Below are positions 1 to 8,447 of a DNA stretch of 34,001 nucleotides, in pieces. The translations under genes and the position numbers were made by a program. The stretch is taken from the NCBI GenBank assembly GCA_945869735.1, contig CAMBPQ010000030.1, forward strand, positions 1-34,001. The letters run 5' to 3'. The DNA is from Planctomicrobium piriforme. GTDB taxonomy: Bacteria > Planctomycetota > Planctomycetia > Pirellulales > UBA1268. Every line of letters begins with the position of its first letter. Within the stretch, counting starts at the first letter, position 1. A model generated the notes under the pieces. It did not search any database. It saw only the letters and a program-made list of their open reading frames with translations, and had not been told where the DNA came from.

Positions 1-178
1 TCGCGCTTGGGGCTTCCTGACGGGAGGCAAGCTGCACGGATGATCGAACCGATTCTTGATCGTGAGGAGCATGTCACCGCCGGTGAACCAATCCGGCACC
101 GTTTCGCCCGCGACCCCACGGGCGCACTGCATGGGCAACCCCACGCCCACAAAGTTCCCCGAAGGACCTTCTTTCTTA
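1..178 (-). repeat. Degenerate copy of the intergenic mosaic repeat (R1), cut by window edge
   Basis: This gap starts inside a repeat and ends at the gntP stop codon. The core GGGGCTTC (reverse complement of GAAGCCCC) is at 9-16, followed by the CTGACGGGAG flank seen in other copies. Positions about 56-108 match pieces of the 190-bp module (GATCGTGAGGAG, then CACCGCCGGTGAACCAATCC), but the stretch between them is missing compared with the copy at 27847-28000, so this copy has an internal deletion. Read on the minus strand, the end next to gntP begins TAAGA and contains ACTTTGTGGGCGTGGGG, which loosely resembles the terminal inverted repeat of the family. No gene is supported here; the small open frames are not convincing. 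Confidence 0.6.
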
Positions 179-1492
179 GATCACTCTTGCCAGCACGAGC
201 ACGCCTGCGAGCCCTACGACCGAGACGATCGTCTCCATCACGGTCCAGCTCTTGAGCGTGTCGGTGAGGCTGACGTTGAAATACTCCTTGAAGAGCCAGA
301 AGCCCGCGTCGTTGACGTGGGAGAGGGCGAGGCTCCCGGAGCCGATCGCGAGCACCATCAGGTTGGGGTCCGCCCCGCCCTCGGCCACCAGGGGTGCGAG
401 TAGGCCGGCGGCCGTGAGCCCCGCTACCGTGGCTGAGCCCACGCACACCCGGATCGTCGCCGTCACGAGCCAGGCGAGGATGAGCGGATCGAGCGGCAGG
501 CCCTGCAGGGCCGCACCGATCTGCGTGTTGACACCGCTTTTGACGAGCACCTCCTTAAACGCTCCCGACCCGCCGATGACGAGCAGGATCGAGGCCACAT
601 CGCCGATCGCTGCGGCGAACGTGTTCATGACTGCTGCAAGCGAGCGGCCCCGCGCGAGGCCGAGCGTGACCGTCGCGAAGGCGAGCGCCGTGAGCATCAC
701 AACGTCCGGATCGGAGACAAACTTCACGAGCGCCGCAGCCTGCGAGTTGGCCGGCAGAAGGCTGCCGACGATCGTGGTGAGCAACAGCAAAACGGCCGGC
801 AGGAGGGCTGTGACAATGCTGATCGCGGCTCCTGGCAGCTGCGATTCCGGCATGGCTTTCGCTTCCATCCCGGCCAGCGGCCGGGCGGGGATCGAAGCCA
901 CCACCCTGGCAAACACCGGGCCCGCGAGCACGAGCGCCGGCACGGCGATCACGAGGCCGTAGAGCAGCGTGAGCCCGATGTTCGCATGAAAAGTCGCAAC
1001 CAGCGCCGTTGGCGCTGGGTGGGGCGGCAAGAGACCATGGGCCACGCTCAGGGCGGCAAGTGCCGGCAGCGCCACGATTAGCGGCGGCAACCGATAGCGG
1101 TCCACCACCGCGAAGATGATCGGCACCATGAGCACGAAGCCCACGCCATAGAAGAGCGGGATGCCGACGATGAACCCCGTGAGGGCCATCGCCCAGGCCA
1201 TCCGCTTCTCACCAAACCCACCCACGAGCACATCGGCGATCCGCTGGGCCGCGCCGCTCTCGACGACAAGCTTGCCGAGCATCGCCCCGCTGACAATCAC
1301 GATCGCGAGCGACCCCAGGATGTCGCCGATCCCCTTCCGCACGGCGGCCGGCACGTCGGCCAGCGGCATGCCGAGGGCGACCGCCGCCCCGGCCGAGATG
1401 AGGATGAATGCCAGAAACGGATGTACCTTCGCCCAGGCGACGAGCACCACGAGCAGCGCGATCGCGACGGCGATGATGACCAGCGGCGGCAC
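176..1492 (-). CDS. gntP: GntP-family gluconate/sugar-acid:H+ symporter
   Basis: Encodes a 438-residue, almost wholly hydrophobic inner-membrane protein with about 12 or more predicted membrane segments. This is the usual size for the GntP family, which imports gluconate or related sugar acids with protons. Recognisable family stretches include the N-terminal KVHPFLAFILISAG segment, GIPLFYGVGFVLMVPI near residue 115, and the C-terminal SGSLALSHVNDAGFWLFKEY region with the conserved H-V-N-D-x-x-F-W pattern. The start is GTG, 3 nt after the stop of the upstream broken ridA/eda gene, so the two were co-transcribed; GGAG lies about 12 nt upstream. Linkage to an eda remnant suggests a sugar acid that ends in a 2-keto-3-deoxy intermediate, but the substrate cannot be read from sequence. 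Confidence 0.93.
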   Translation of the reverse strand: MPPLVIIAVAIALLVVLVAWAKVHPFLAFILISAGAAVALGMPLADVPAAVRKGIGDILGSLAIVIVSGAMLGKLVVESGAAQRIADVLVGGFGEKRMAWAMALTGFIVGIPLFYGVGFVLMVPIIFAVVDRYRLPPLIVALPALAALSVAHGLLPPHPAPTALVATFHANIGLTLLYGLVIAVPALVLAGPVFARVVASIPARPLAGMEAKAMPESQLPGAAISIVTALLPAVLLLLTTIVGSLLPANSQAAALVKFVSDPDVVMLTALAFATVTLGLARGRSLAAVMNTFAAAIGDVASILLVIGGSGAFKEVLVKSGVNTQIGAALQGLPLDPLILAWLVTATIRVCVGSATVAGLTAAGLLAPLVAEGGADPNLMVLAIGSGSLALSHVNDAGFWLFKEYFNVSLTDTLKSWTVMETIVSVVGLAGVLVLARVI

Positions 1493-1495
1493 AGG

Positions 1496-1977
1496 CTAAA
1501 TCTCCGCGAGGATCGTCATGAGCCGACGGGTGCGTTCGGTGAGTTCCGCAAAGCGGCCCGCCTTGAGCATTTCCGCATCGATGAGGTGCGACCCCATCCC
1601 CACGCAGAACACCCCTGCGGCGAACCAGGCCTTGAGATTGGCCTCGTCGAGCGTGACGCCGCCGGAAGGCATGAGCTTGAGCCAGCCGCAGAGCCGCAGG
1701 GTCCGCGGACCCCCTTGATGAACGCGGGGCCGCCGAGGGTGGCGATCAGCGTGGAGAGCATCGTGAGCCCCACCTGCCGGGCGGCCTGCTTGCCGCCGTC
1801 GGCGTCGAGGTCGCGGCCCACGCGGCCCCGCATGAGCGTGCCGTCGGGCAGGAGCGGACCGTGGCCCGAGACGGAGAGATGCGGCCCCACGACCAGGCAC
1901 GGCTTGTAGACGCCCACGGGCTTCGGGGCCGGAGGGAGTGTGAGGGCGAGCGATACGAAACGGCCGTGCGGCGTCAT
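1496..1977 (-). pseudogene. ridA::eda chimera, frameshifted
   Basis: From the ATG at 1977 (AGGAGAGG about 10 nt upstream) the frame encodes the first ~75 residues of a RidA/YjgF-type protein, with PAPKPVGVYKP, VSGHGPLLPDGTL and GKQAARQVGL. RidA proteins deaminate reactive enamine/imine intermediates. At about 1735 it changes in frame into the C-terminal third of a KDPG/KDPGal aldolase (Eda), first GGPAFIKGVRGP, then WLKLMPSGGV and a GVFCVGMGSHL segment. These two parts lie in different frames because of an exact 8-bp tandem duplication at 1684-1699. Removing one copy gives a 157-residue continuous chimera ending at 1496. The RidA C-terminal half and the Eda N-terminal two thirds, which includes its Schiff-base region, are missing. 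The product is probably non-functional. It lies 3 nt from gntP. Confidence 0.85.
1684..1699. repeat. Exact 8-bp tandem duplication causing a frameshift
   Basis: AGCCGCAG occurs twice head to tail at 1684-1691 and 1692-1699. On the coding (minus) strand this is CTGCGGCT twice. Removing either copy restores one reading frame from 1977 to 1496 (482 minus 8 is 474 nt, 158 codons) and joins the two halves of the aldolase segment as GP-CG-WLKLMPSGG, so the duplication is most simply the event that broke the frame. Confidence 0.9.
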
Positions 1978-2194
1978 AAAAACGGCTACCTCTCCTAAAG
2001 CTGAGCATGAGTGGTTGATTCGCGGAAACGCCGCGAGTCCGAATCGTACCCCACAACGCACGTGCCGCCCAAGCGGCCCGCCCGTGGCCCGAGGCATCTC
2101 GGTGGTGAGTCGCAGCCGGTCCGCCATTGCTCCCAGATGTCGTTGATCCGGGCGAGATCCACGCGCGGGGGATCTTGTCACGGTGCGTCGTGGT

Positions 2195-2250
2195 CCGGCT
2201 TGGAAGCCGGGTTCTGTTCACGTGGGGTACCAAGCGGCTGTGTCAGCCGC
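2195..2250. terminator. Pair of GC hairpins after the isomerase gene
   Basis: Two perfect inverted repeats lie side by side: CCGGCTT-GG-AAGCCGG at 2195-2210 and GCGGCTG-TGT-CAGCCGC at 2234-2250. The second overlaps the TGA stop of the upstream minus-strand isomerase gene (2243-2245). Neither is followed by a long T run on the minus strand, so this is a possible weak or Rho-assisted terminator between the isomerase operon and the ridA/gntP unit. Only the symmetry is directly seen; the role is inferred. Confidence 0.45.
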
Positions 2251-3352
2251 GGAGGCCAAGGCCGAGCTTCGCGCGGCAGTAGGTGAGGCTACGGGCGAGC
2301 TCCGCCTCTTGAAATTCCCGGTCGCATTCCTCCCGTGGCCGCGTCGGATCGGGACGGAACGGTTCGAGCCGTCGCCCCTTTGCAGCCAGGTCGAGAAACG
2401 CCGCGAGGTCGGCGGCCCTCGCCTCGGGGTAGGCCGCCCAGAAGCCGCGGTCGCGCACCGCGAACGTCTTCGCGAAGCCGGAGATCGTTTCGATGTGGAC
2501 GGTCACGCCGGGACAATGCCGCGCGAAATGGTGGAAGAACGCAGGCAGGTCGGTGCAGCCATCCCCCATTGCCGTCCATTGCACGGCAACGCCGCCGTCG
2601 GCCTCCCAGAGCATCGAGTCGCGGAGGCTCGTCGTCACCACGTGCGGGGCGAGCCGCCTCAGTGCGTCGAGCGGATCCTCGAGGGCCCAGCAGGCGTTGC
2701 CCGAGTCGAAGTTCACGCCCACGACACCGGGCCCAGCCTCCTCGACGAGCCGCAGCAATTCCCGCGACTGCATGTCGCCGGCGTGGTTCTCCACCGCGAT
2801 CCTCACGCCGGCGTCGGCCGCCTGCGAGCTGACGGCCTGCAGCACCTTCACCGTGTCGGCGATCCGGGCGTCGATGCCGCCCGGTGTCAGCCGGTCGGCT
2901 GCGTTGCCGAGGATCACACGGAAGGCGGGCGAGCCCAAGGCCTTGGCCATGCGGATGCCGAGCGCGAGGTGCTCCTCGGCCGTGCCCCAGTCGGGTTTGA
3001 ACGTCGTCGAACTCTGGCAGATGCTCCACGAGCCGAGCACGAGGTCGATCCCGCGGTCGGCCGCGTGGCGGCGGATCTCGCCGAGCGAGTAGTCGTCCAC
3101 CTTCCCTTGAAAGGGTCCGAAATCGGTGATGAAGACCGAGTCACATTCGAGCGCGACAGCATGGTCGACGAGTTGCCGGGCATCGAGGCCGAGCCCGCGG
3201 ATGGCGAAGTTGTCGAAGCCGAGCTTGATACCGCGGCGGGGCACGGCGGCCGGTTCGACGCCGCCGGCCAGGGCCGCGGAGCCGAGCGCGGCGGCCGTTC
3301 CGAGAAAGCCGCGGCGGGAAAGGCGGGCGGCGGTGTTGGCGGATGGTCTCAT
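2243..3352 (-). CDS. Secreted sugar phosphate isomerase/epimerase-like protein (TIM barrel)
   Basis: A 369-residue protein that starts with a twin-arginine leader (LSRRGFLGTAAALGSAALAG, residues about 11-30), so export by Tat is likely. The body has xylose-isomerase-like TIM-barrel features: GFDNFAIRG at the first strand, and candidate metal ligands in RIAVENHAGD, VNFDSGNACW and VHIETISGF, matching the E-D-H/E pattern of this superfamily. Family members interconvert or cleave sugars and inositols; the substrate is unknown. It begins 10 nt after the stop of the Gfo/Idh/MocA gene, so the two form an operon, a pairing frequent in planctomycete and Bacteroidetes carbohydrate loci. No good Shine-Dalgarno sequence precedes the ATG, which fits translational coupling. 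Confidence 0.85.
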   Translation of the reverse strand: MRPSANTAARLSRRGFLGTAAALGSAALAGGVEPAAVPRRGIKLGFDNFAIRGLGLDARQLVDHAVALECDSVFITDFGPFQGKVDDYSLGEIRRHAADRGIDLVLGSWSICQSSTTFKPDWGTAEEHLALGIRMAKALGSPAFRVILGNAADRLTPGGIDARIADTVKVLQAVSSQAADAGVRIAVENHAGDMQSRELLRLVEEAGPGVVGVNFDSGNACWALEDPLDALRRLAPHVVTTSLRDSMLWEADGGVAVQWTAMGDGCTDLPAFFHHFARHCPGVTVHIETISGFAKTFAVRDRGFWAAYPEARAADLAAFLDLAAKGRRLEPFRPDPTRPREECDREFQEAELARSLTYCRAKLGLGLRG

Positions 3353-3362
3353 CGCGACGGCG

Positions 3363-4742
3363 TCAGTCTACCGTGGGCCGCACCCACGGCCCGCGGTAGG
3401 CGCGGGCCAGGAGCGCCGTCGCCTCGGCGTCGCCCGACACGCTTCGAGTGACGGGATCATAGGCCAGCGGCCGTCCGAGCTGCATCGCGACATTCGCTAG
3501 GATGCAACTCGCCGACGAGATGTGACCGTCGGCCACGTCGGCGACCGGGCGGCCGCGGCTGTCGATCGCTGCGAGGAAGTCGAGCATGTGGCGGCGGGTG
3601 GCGGGGGCCGCGTTGAGTTCGATACCCGCTTCGGTCTTGTCCTCCGGAAACTGCTCCTTCTCGTAGACGCAGGCGAACCGTAGCCGCTCCCCCTTGGGAT
3701 CGTGCGGCACGAACTCCGCCTGCATGGTGCTCCCCTTCAGCACCCCCTTCTCGCCGTGCAGGAAGAAAGCCCACGGATAGTCGGGATCGGGCGGCACGCC
3801 CCAGCTGCGGTGCTGCCACACGCACTCGAGATCGTCGTATTCGAACACGGCCGACTGCGTGTCGGCGATGGTCGACTTGCCGCCGGTCTGCACGTAGATG
3901 CCCCCCTGCGAGCTGATCCGGCGCGGCCAGCCGAGGCCGAGCATCCAGCGGACGGTGTCGAGCATGTGAACGCACATGTCGCCCATGATGCCGTTGCCGT
4001 ATTCCATGAACGTCCGCCACCAGCGGCCGTGGGGCAGACCGTCGTAGGTTCGCAGCGGCGCCGGGCCGGTCCACATCTCGTAGTCCAGGAAGTCGGGGAC
4101 CGGCTCCTCGGACGAACTGCCGTCGGCCCGCATGTGGTAGTAGCAGCACATGTCGACATGGCGCACCTTCCCCAAGAGCCCCGCCTCGACGACCTTGCGG
4201 CGGGCCTCGATAAGGTGGGGCGTGCTCCTCCGCTGCGTGCCGATCTGCACGACGCGGCCGAGCCGGCGGGCAGCGGCGAGGATCGCCTCGCCTTCGAGCA
4301 CATCGACGCTGATCGGCTTCTGGAGGTAGACATCAGCCCCCGCCTCCATGGCAGCGATCCCGTGAAGGGCGTGCCAGTGGTCGGGGGAGCCGATGAGCAC
4401 GATGTCGAACTCGTGCGCAGCGAGCATGTTCCGATAGTCGCCGTAGGTCCGCGGGGCCGTCCCCGACTTCTGTCGCTGCTTCGCGATCTCGACGGCGCTG
4501 GAAAGCTGGTTGCGATCGGGGTCGGCGATGGCCGCGATCTCGATCGGGGCCACCTGCACAAGCCGCCAGAGGTCGCTTTTGCCATACCAGCCGGCGCCGA
4601 TCAGCCCGACCCGCCGGGGCTTAGCGACGGCGGTCGCCCCAGCCTCACCGAGGAGGCCGAACGCAAGCGACCCCGCAGCCGTGCCGAGTAGCCGACGACG
4701 AGAGATCGCAAACGACGAAGGAAGCCAGGCAGTATGTGACAC
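3363..4742 (-). CDS. Gfo/Idh/MocA-family oxidoreductase with Tat signal
   Basis: NAD(P)-dependent sugar or inositol dehydrogenase-like protein, about 459 residues from the chosen GTG at 4742. That start places the Tat motif ISRRRLLGTAAGSLAFG at residues about 13-29; the frame stays open upstream to 4907, but that part is Arg/Asp-rich and lacks family character. The Rossmann fold is marked by RVGLIGAGWYGKSD. The usual E-K-P catalytic motif reads VYLQKPIS, that is QKP, a variant in exported members. The C-terminal half has the family's GNGIMGDMCVHMLDTVRW segment. It is first in an operon with the isomerase-like gene. The role is probably oxidation or rearrangement of a periplasmic sugar; the substrate is not deducible. 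The start codon is the least certain point. Confidence 0.88.
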   Translation of the reverse strand: MSHTAWLPSSFAISRRRLLGTAAGSLAFGLLGEAGATAVAKPRRVGLIGAGWYGKSDLWRLVQVAPIEIAAIADPDRNQLSSAVEIAKQRQKSGTAPRTYGDYRNMLAAHEFDIVLIGSPDHWHALHGIAAMEAGADVYLQKPISVDVLEGEAILAAARRLGRVVQIGTQRRSTPHLIEARRKVVEAGLLGKVRHVDMCCYYHMRADGSSSEEPVPDFLDYEMWTGPAPLRTYDGLPHGRWWRTFMEYGNGIMGDMCVHMLDTVRWMLGLGWPRRISSQGGIYVQTGGKSTIADTQSAVFEYDDLECVWQHRSWGVPPDPDYPWAFFLHGEKGVLKGSTMQAEFVPHDPKGERLRFACVYEKEQFPEDKTEAGIELNAAPATRRHMLDFLAAIDSRGRPVADVADGHISSASCILANVAMQLGRPLAYDPVTRSVSGDAEATALLARAYRGPWVRPTVD

Positions 4743-4888
4743 GGGAGGCTCGCGGAGCAGAGTCGTACAACAGAGATAACTGTACACGTCATCAGGCAGG
4801 TGGTCGACGTCGTCACGCTCGCGATCGACGGCCTCGGCAGCCAGCGGATCGTGTGCGAGTGTTGACGGCGGTCGAAAACGGCGGCGCG

Positions 4889-4917
4889 GGGACAGGGCAG
4901 CCGCCATCGGCTACACT
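4889..4917 (+). promoter_or_regulatory. Possible sigma-70-type promoter for the nuclease-domain gene
   Basis: GGGACA at 4889-4894 and TACACT at 4912-4917 are separated by 17 nt, about 70 nt upstream of the ATG at 4985. The match to TTGACA/TATAAT is moderate (four of six in each hexamer). The 242-bp gap 4743-4984 is otherwise without a supported gene and must also hold the divergent promoter of the oxidoreductase operon, which I cannot place. Confidence 0.3.
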
Positions 4918-4984
4918 TCAGGCATACGGGGTGCCGCAGCCGGACGGACGCGCCACCCGCCGTTCCTCGTGTGGAGTCCGGGTC

Positions 4985-5392
4985 ATGAGCGTCCAGATGG
5001 AACTCTCGCGGATCATCATCAGCGAGATTAATGACCAGCAGGTGGTCTACCTCAAGGAGGTCGAGGGCGATCGCACGTTTCCGATCCTCATTGGTCTCTT
5101 CGAGGCGACAAGCATCGATCGCCGGGTGAAGAATCACCAATCGCCCCGGCCGCTCACGCATGACCTGCTCGTGGCATCCGTCGAACTTCTCGGTGGAGAG
5201 TTTCAGGACGTCGTGATCTCGGAGCTCAAGGAACACACCTACTTCGCCGTGATTCGCGTCCTCAAGGACGGCGAGGTGGTCGAGATCGACTCCCGACCGT
5301 CCGACGCGATCGCCGTGGCGGTGACCTGCGAGCCGAACCTGCCGATCTACGTATCGGATGAGGTTTTGGAGAGCGTGCTCGGCGCCGGCTGA
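4985..5392 (+). CDS. Bifunctional nuclease (BFN/DUF151) family protein
   Basis: A 135-residue protein covering essentially one BFN (DUF151, COG1259) domain. Visible signature parts are the N-terminal MELSRIIISEINDQQVVYLKE, FPILIGLFEATSI, the PRPLTHDLLVASVELLG block and IDSRPSDAIAVAV near residue 105. The S-R-P-S-D-A-I-A motif is the strongest family marker. Members have been reported with DNase/RNase activity in plants and have a bacterial structural representative; the physiological role in bacteria is poorly defined. The ATG at 4985 is preceded by GGAG about 9 nt upstream, and the frame's upstream extension to 4736 is not family sequence. The gene converges with the aspartokinase gene and leaves only 6 nt between stops. 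Confidence 0.9.
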   Translation: MSVQMELSRIIISEINDQQVVYLKEVEGDRTFPILIGLFEATSIDRRVKNHQSPRPLTHDLLVASVELLGGEFQDVVISELKEHTYFAVIRVLKDGEVVEIDSRPSDAIAVAVTCEPNLPIYVSDEVLESVLGAG

Positions 5393-5398
5393 CTCCGT

Positions 5399-7156
5399 TC
5401 AGACTCCAAACGCCTTGCGGAGCAGTTCCAGTGACCTTGCGCCGTGCTCGGCGGCGACGATCACGTTGAGCCGCACTTCGCTGGTGCTCACGAGGTCGAG
5501 GTTGATCCCCGCATCGGCGAGTGGCTTGAAGAGCCGGTCGGCGACGCCAGCGTGGCTGCGGATACCGACGCCCGTGATCGAAAGCTTGGCCACGTGCGGC
5601 ACGTCGGCCACGCCAGCCCCCCGGGCTGCGGCGATTCTGCCGGCGATGTCGATGGCCTTTTCACGGCTCGCTGCGGGTACCGTAAACGAGATTTCCGCGC
5701 GGCCGTCCCGCGGGTTGCTCTGCACGATCATGTCGACGAGAAGGCCCGCCCTACCAATCTCCTCGAAGACATCGGCAGCCACACCGGGCGTGTCGGGCAG
5801 GTCGGTGAAGGTCAAGAGAGCCTGCGACGAGTCGAGCAGGCAGTCCTCGATCGCGAGGTCTTCCATACCCTCGAGCCTGCGAACCACGTCGAGCGGGCTC
5901 GACTTTGGCAGCGGCCCGCCCGCGGACGAGGCCGGCTCGCCATGAGCCGCTTCGAGCGCAAAGGCCCTGTGGACGGCCCGGACCGCGGCGGGGCCATCTG
6001 CGCGGCCGACGAGCACCGAGATCTTGATTTCGCTCGTCGTGATCATGTGCACGTTGATCTTCTCGGCGGAGAGCGCGGAGAACATCCGCCCCGCGACCCC
6101 CTCCTCGGCCTCCATTCCCACGCCCACAACCGATACCTTGGCCATCTCGCCGTCGTGAGACACGCCCGCGGCGCCGATGGCCTTCGCCACCCGAGTCGTC
6201 CGTTCGAGAGCCTCGGCGAGGTCCTCTTCCGGCACGGTGAACGAGATGTCGGCCCGGCCCGCCTGCCCCACGTTCTGCACGATCATGTCGACCGCGATAC
6301 CCGAATCAGCCAGTGTCGAAAAGAGTGAGTGGCTGGAGCCCGGCTGGTCGGGCGCGCCCTCCAGCGTGATGCGGGCCTCATCCTTGGCGAGTGCCACGCC
6401 GCTCACGGGCCGCCGCACCGCCTGGTCCGCGGCGAGGATCAGCGTGCCGGGCATGTCCTTGAAACTCGACCGCACCACCACCTTCACACCGAACTTCTTG
6501 GCGAACTCGATTGACCGGGGGTGCATCACGCCCGCGCCGAGGCTCGCCAGTTCTAGCATCTCGTCGTAGGAGATCGAACCCAGCCGCCGCGCGTCGGAGA
6601 GCACCCGCGGATCGGTCGTGTAGATGCCGTCGACGTCGGTATAAATCTCGCACAGATCGGCGTTGAGGACGGCGGCGAGGGCGACGGCCGTGGTGTCAGA
6701 GCCGCCACGGCCGAGCGTCGTGATGTTGCCGTTCTGATCGATCCCCTGAAAGCCAGCGGCGATGACGATCGCCCCCGTGTCGAGCAGCTGCTTGACGTTG
6801 TCGGTTGAGATCGATCTGATCCGGGCCTTGGTATGGGTCGAGTCGGTGCGAATTCCGATCTGAGACCCGGTGAGGCTCACGGCCTTGTAGCCCGCCGCCT
6901 GCACCGCTATCGCAAACAGCGCCACGCTCACCTGCTCGCCCGTGGAGAGGAGCATGTCCATCTCGCGGGCGCTGGGTCGGTCGCTGATCTGCTTGGCAAG
7001 GTCGACGAGAATGTCGGTTTGGTGGCCCATCGCGCTGACCACGACCACGACCTGGTCGCCGGCCTGATGACGCATGATCGCCTTCTGGGCGGCCGCCTTG
7101 ATCTTGGATGCGTCGGCAACGCTGGTGCCGCCGAACTTCTGCACGACGAGGGCCAT
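5399..7156 (-). CDS. lysC: Aspartokinase with four ACT domains
   Basis: Phosphorylates L-aspartate, the first step towards lysine, threonine and methionine. The kinase domain covers residues about 1-240: KFGGTS at 7-12, LLSTGEQVSVALFA, TLGRGGSDTTAVALA and IYTDVDGIYTTDPR are all present. The C-terminal half holds two successive ACT pairs, about 265-420 and 430-585. The repetition is visible: VDMIVQNVG...ADISFTVPEED in the first pair recurs as VDMIVQSNP...AEISFTVPAAS in the second. Most aspartokinases have about 400-470 residues and two ACT domains; this 585-residue layout resembles the cyanobacterial four-ACT type. It is last in the order hom, kinase, lysC, 31 nt after the kinase gene, so feedback control by threonine and/or lysine is plausible. 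Confidence 0.95.
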   Translation of the reverse strand: MALVVQKFGGTSVADASKIKAAAQKAIMRHQAGDQVVVVVSAMGHQTDILVDLAKQISDRPSAREMDMLLSTGEQVSVALFAIAVQAAGYKAVSLTGSQIGIRTDSTHTKARIRSISTDNVKQLLDTGAIVIAAGFQGIDQNGNITTLGRGGSDTTAVALAAVLNADLCEIYTDVDGIYTTDPRVLSDARRLGSISYDEMLELASLGAGVMHPRSIEFAKKFGVKVVVRSSFKDMPGTLILAADQAVRRPVSGVALAKDEARITLEGAPDQPGSSHSLFSTLADSGIAVDMIVQNVGQAGRADISFTVPEEDLAEALERTTRVAKAIGAAGVSHDGEMAKVSVVGVGMEAEEGVAGRMFSALSAEKINVHMITTSEIKISVLVGRADGPAAVRAVHRAFALEAAHGEPASSAGGPLPKSSPLDVVRRLEGMEDLAIEDCLLDSSQALLTFTDLPDTPGVAADVFEEIGRAGLLVDMIVQSNPRDGRAEISFTVPAASREKAIDIAGRIAAARGAGVADVPHVAKLSITGVGIRSHAGVADRLFKPLADAGINLDLVSTSEVRLNVIVAAEHGARSLELLRKAFGV

Positions 7157-7187
7157 CTGCTCTTCGACTCCTGCGCTTCCGCGCCGC

Positions 7188-8426
7188 TCAGGAAACCGTC
7201 TTCGACTTCGTTTTCAAAAACTCACCCATCAGCTTCCAGCCCGGCTCGATCCGCTGGCTGCTTGCGGCCGCGGCGACCTCATCGTAGGTCGCCTGTCCGG
7301 AGCGGGTGATCCCGGAGCCGGCCATCACGAAGGGCACGTGCCCGCGGGAATGCGTCTTGGTGGCGATAAAGGTCGGGTGATCGGGGCAGACGAGGATGCG
7401 ATGCTCGCCGCTTGTGGCCAGATGGGCCACGAGCGGGGCGACGATCTTCGCGTCGATCTCCTCGATTGCTTTGACCTTCGCGGCGGCGTCTCCCTCGTGG
7501 CTCGCCTCGTCCGGGGCCTCGACGTGCACGCAGACGAGATCGGCGACGGTGAACTCTGCGATCGCCGCCCTGCCCTTGGCCGCGTAGTCGGTGTCGAGAT
7601 AGCCGGTGGCGCTCGGCACCTCCAGCCGCTTCCAACCCGCGAGGGCCGCGAGGCCGCGAAGCAGGTCGACCGCGGTGATCATCGTGCCCGACATGCCGTA
7701 CTTCGCCGTGAACGGCTCGAGCGCTGGTGCCCGGCCCACGCCCCACAGCCAGACGTGCGTTGCCGGACGCACGCCGGCGGCCATGCGGGCCTTGTTGACG
7801 GGATGCCCCTCGAGCCAGGCGGCGCTTCGCGACATGATCTCGGTGAGCAACCGGCTGCCGGTGCCGCGGGGAAAATCGTCGACGACCGACTTGTCCATCA
7901 GATCGTGCGGCGGCGTCGCCCGGAGGCTATCGTCGAATGGTGCCGCAGCGGCGGTGCCCCGATAGAGGAGCAGGTTGCGGTAGCTCACGCCGGGCACGAA
8001 CGACCAGTTCGCTGCGAGCTTGGGAAAGTCGGCGGCGAGGCCCCGCTGCGCCGCGGCCAGCAGTTCCGTTGCCTCCGCTGTTGTCACGTGGCCGGCAGTG
8101 AAGTCTGCCATCGCCTGATCCGTGATCGTGACGAGGTTGCACCGCACGGCCCAGTCATCGGGCCCGAGCGTGATCCCCTGGGCGGCGGCTTCAAGTGGCG
8201 CACGCCCCGTGAAGAAGGCCAGTGGGTCGTAGCCCATCAGGCTCATGCAGGCGACTTCGGAGCCCGGCGGAAGGCTCTCCGGCACGTGATTGGTGAGCCC
8301 CACGCGGCCGCGGGCGGCAAGCGCGTCGAGCGCGGGCGTATGAGCCGCCTGGAAAGGCGTCTTGCCGCCGAGAGACGTCTGCGGGGTGTCGGCAGCGCCG
8401 TCGGGGATCACGATCAGGTATTTCAC
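7188..8426 (-). CDS. Cofactor-independent phosphoglycerate-mutase-like protein, proposed homoserine kinase
   Basis: A 412-residue member of the archaeal-type, cofactor-independent phosphoglycerate mutase family (alkaline-phosphatase superfamily). The N terminus KYLIVIPDGAAD carries the metal-binding D, followed by TPALDALAARG and PPGSEVACMSLMGYDP with the nucleophile-type serine. The C-terminal half has VHVEAPDEASHEGD and ILVCPDHPT, the remaining metal ligands. Two functions occur in this family: phosphoglycerate mutase, and a homoserine kinase replacement found next to threonine genes. Its position between homoserine dehydrogenase and aspartokinase strongly favours homoserine O-phosphorylation, but this is inference from context. 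The start is GTG with GGAGGG 7 nt upstream; the gene begins 21 nt after hom. Confidence 0.88.
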   Translation of the reverse strand: MKYLIVIPDGAADTPQTSLGGKTPFQAAHTPALDALAARGRVGLTNHVPESLPPGSEVACMSLMGYDPLAFFTGRAPLEAAAQGITLGPDDWAVRCNLVTITDQAMADFTAGHVTTAEATELLAAAQRGLAADFPKLAANWSFVPGVSYRNLLLYRGTAAAAPFDDSLRATPPHDLMDKSVVDDFPRGTGSRLLTEIMSRSAAWLEGHPVNKARMAAGVRPATHVWLWGVGRAPALEPFTAKYGMSGTMITAVDLLRGLAALAGWKRLEVPSATGYLDTDYAAKGRAAIAEFTVADLVCVHVEAPDEASHEGDAAAKVKAIEEIDAKIVAPLVAHLATSGEHRILVCPDHPTFIATKTHSRGHVPFVMAGSGITRSGQATYDEVAAAASSQRIEPGWKLMGEFLKTKSKTVS

Positions 8427-8447
8427 TCGGGGCCCTCCATGGTGCCG

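Noticed and set aside
56-403. Small plus-strand frames in 1-400
   Set aside because: They lie in repeat R1 or antisense to gntP and have no start context or motifs.
1995-2162. 55-codon minus-strand frame starting GTG upstream of ridA, with ARINDIWEQW
   Set aside because: It looks protein-like and could be a remnant of an upstream gene, but there is no clear family match or good start, so it is not called as a gene.
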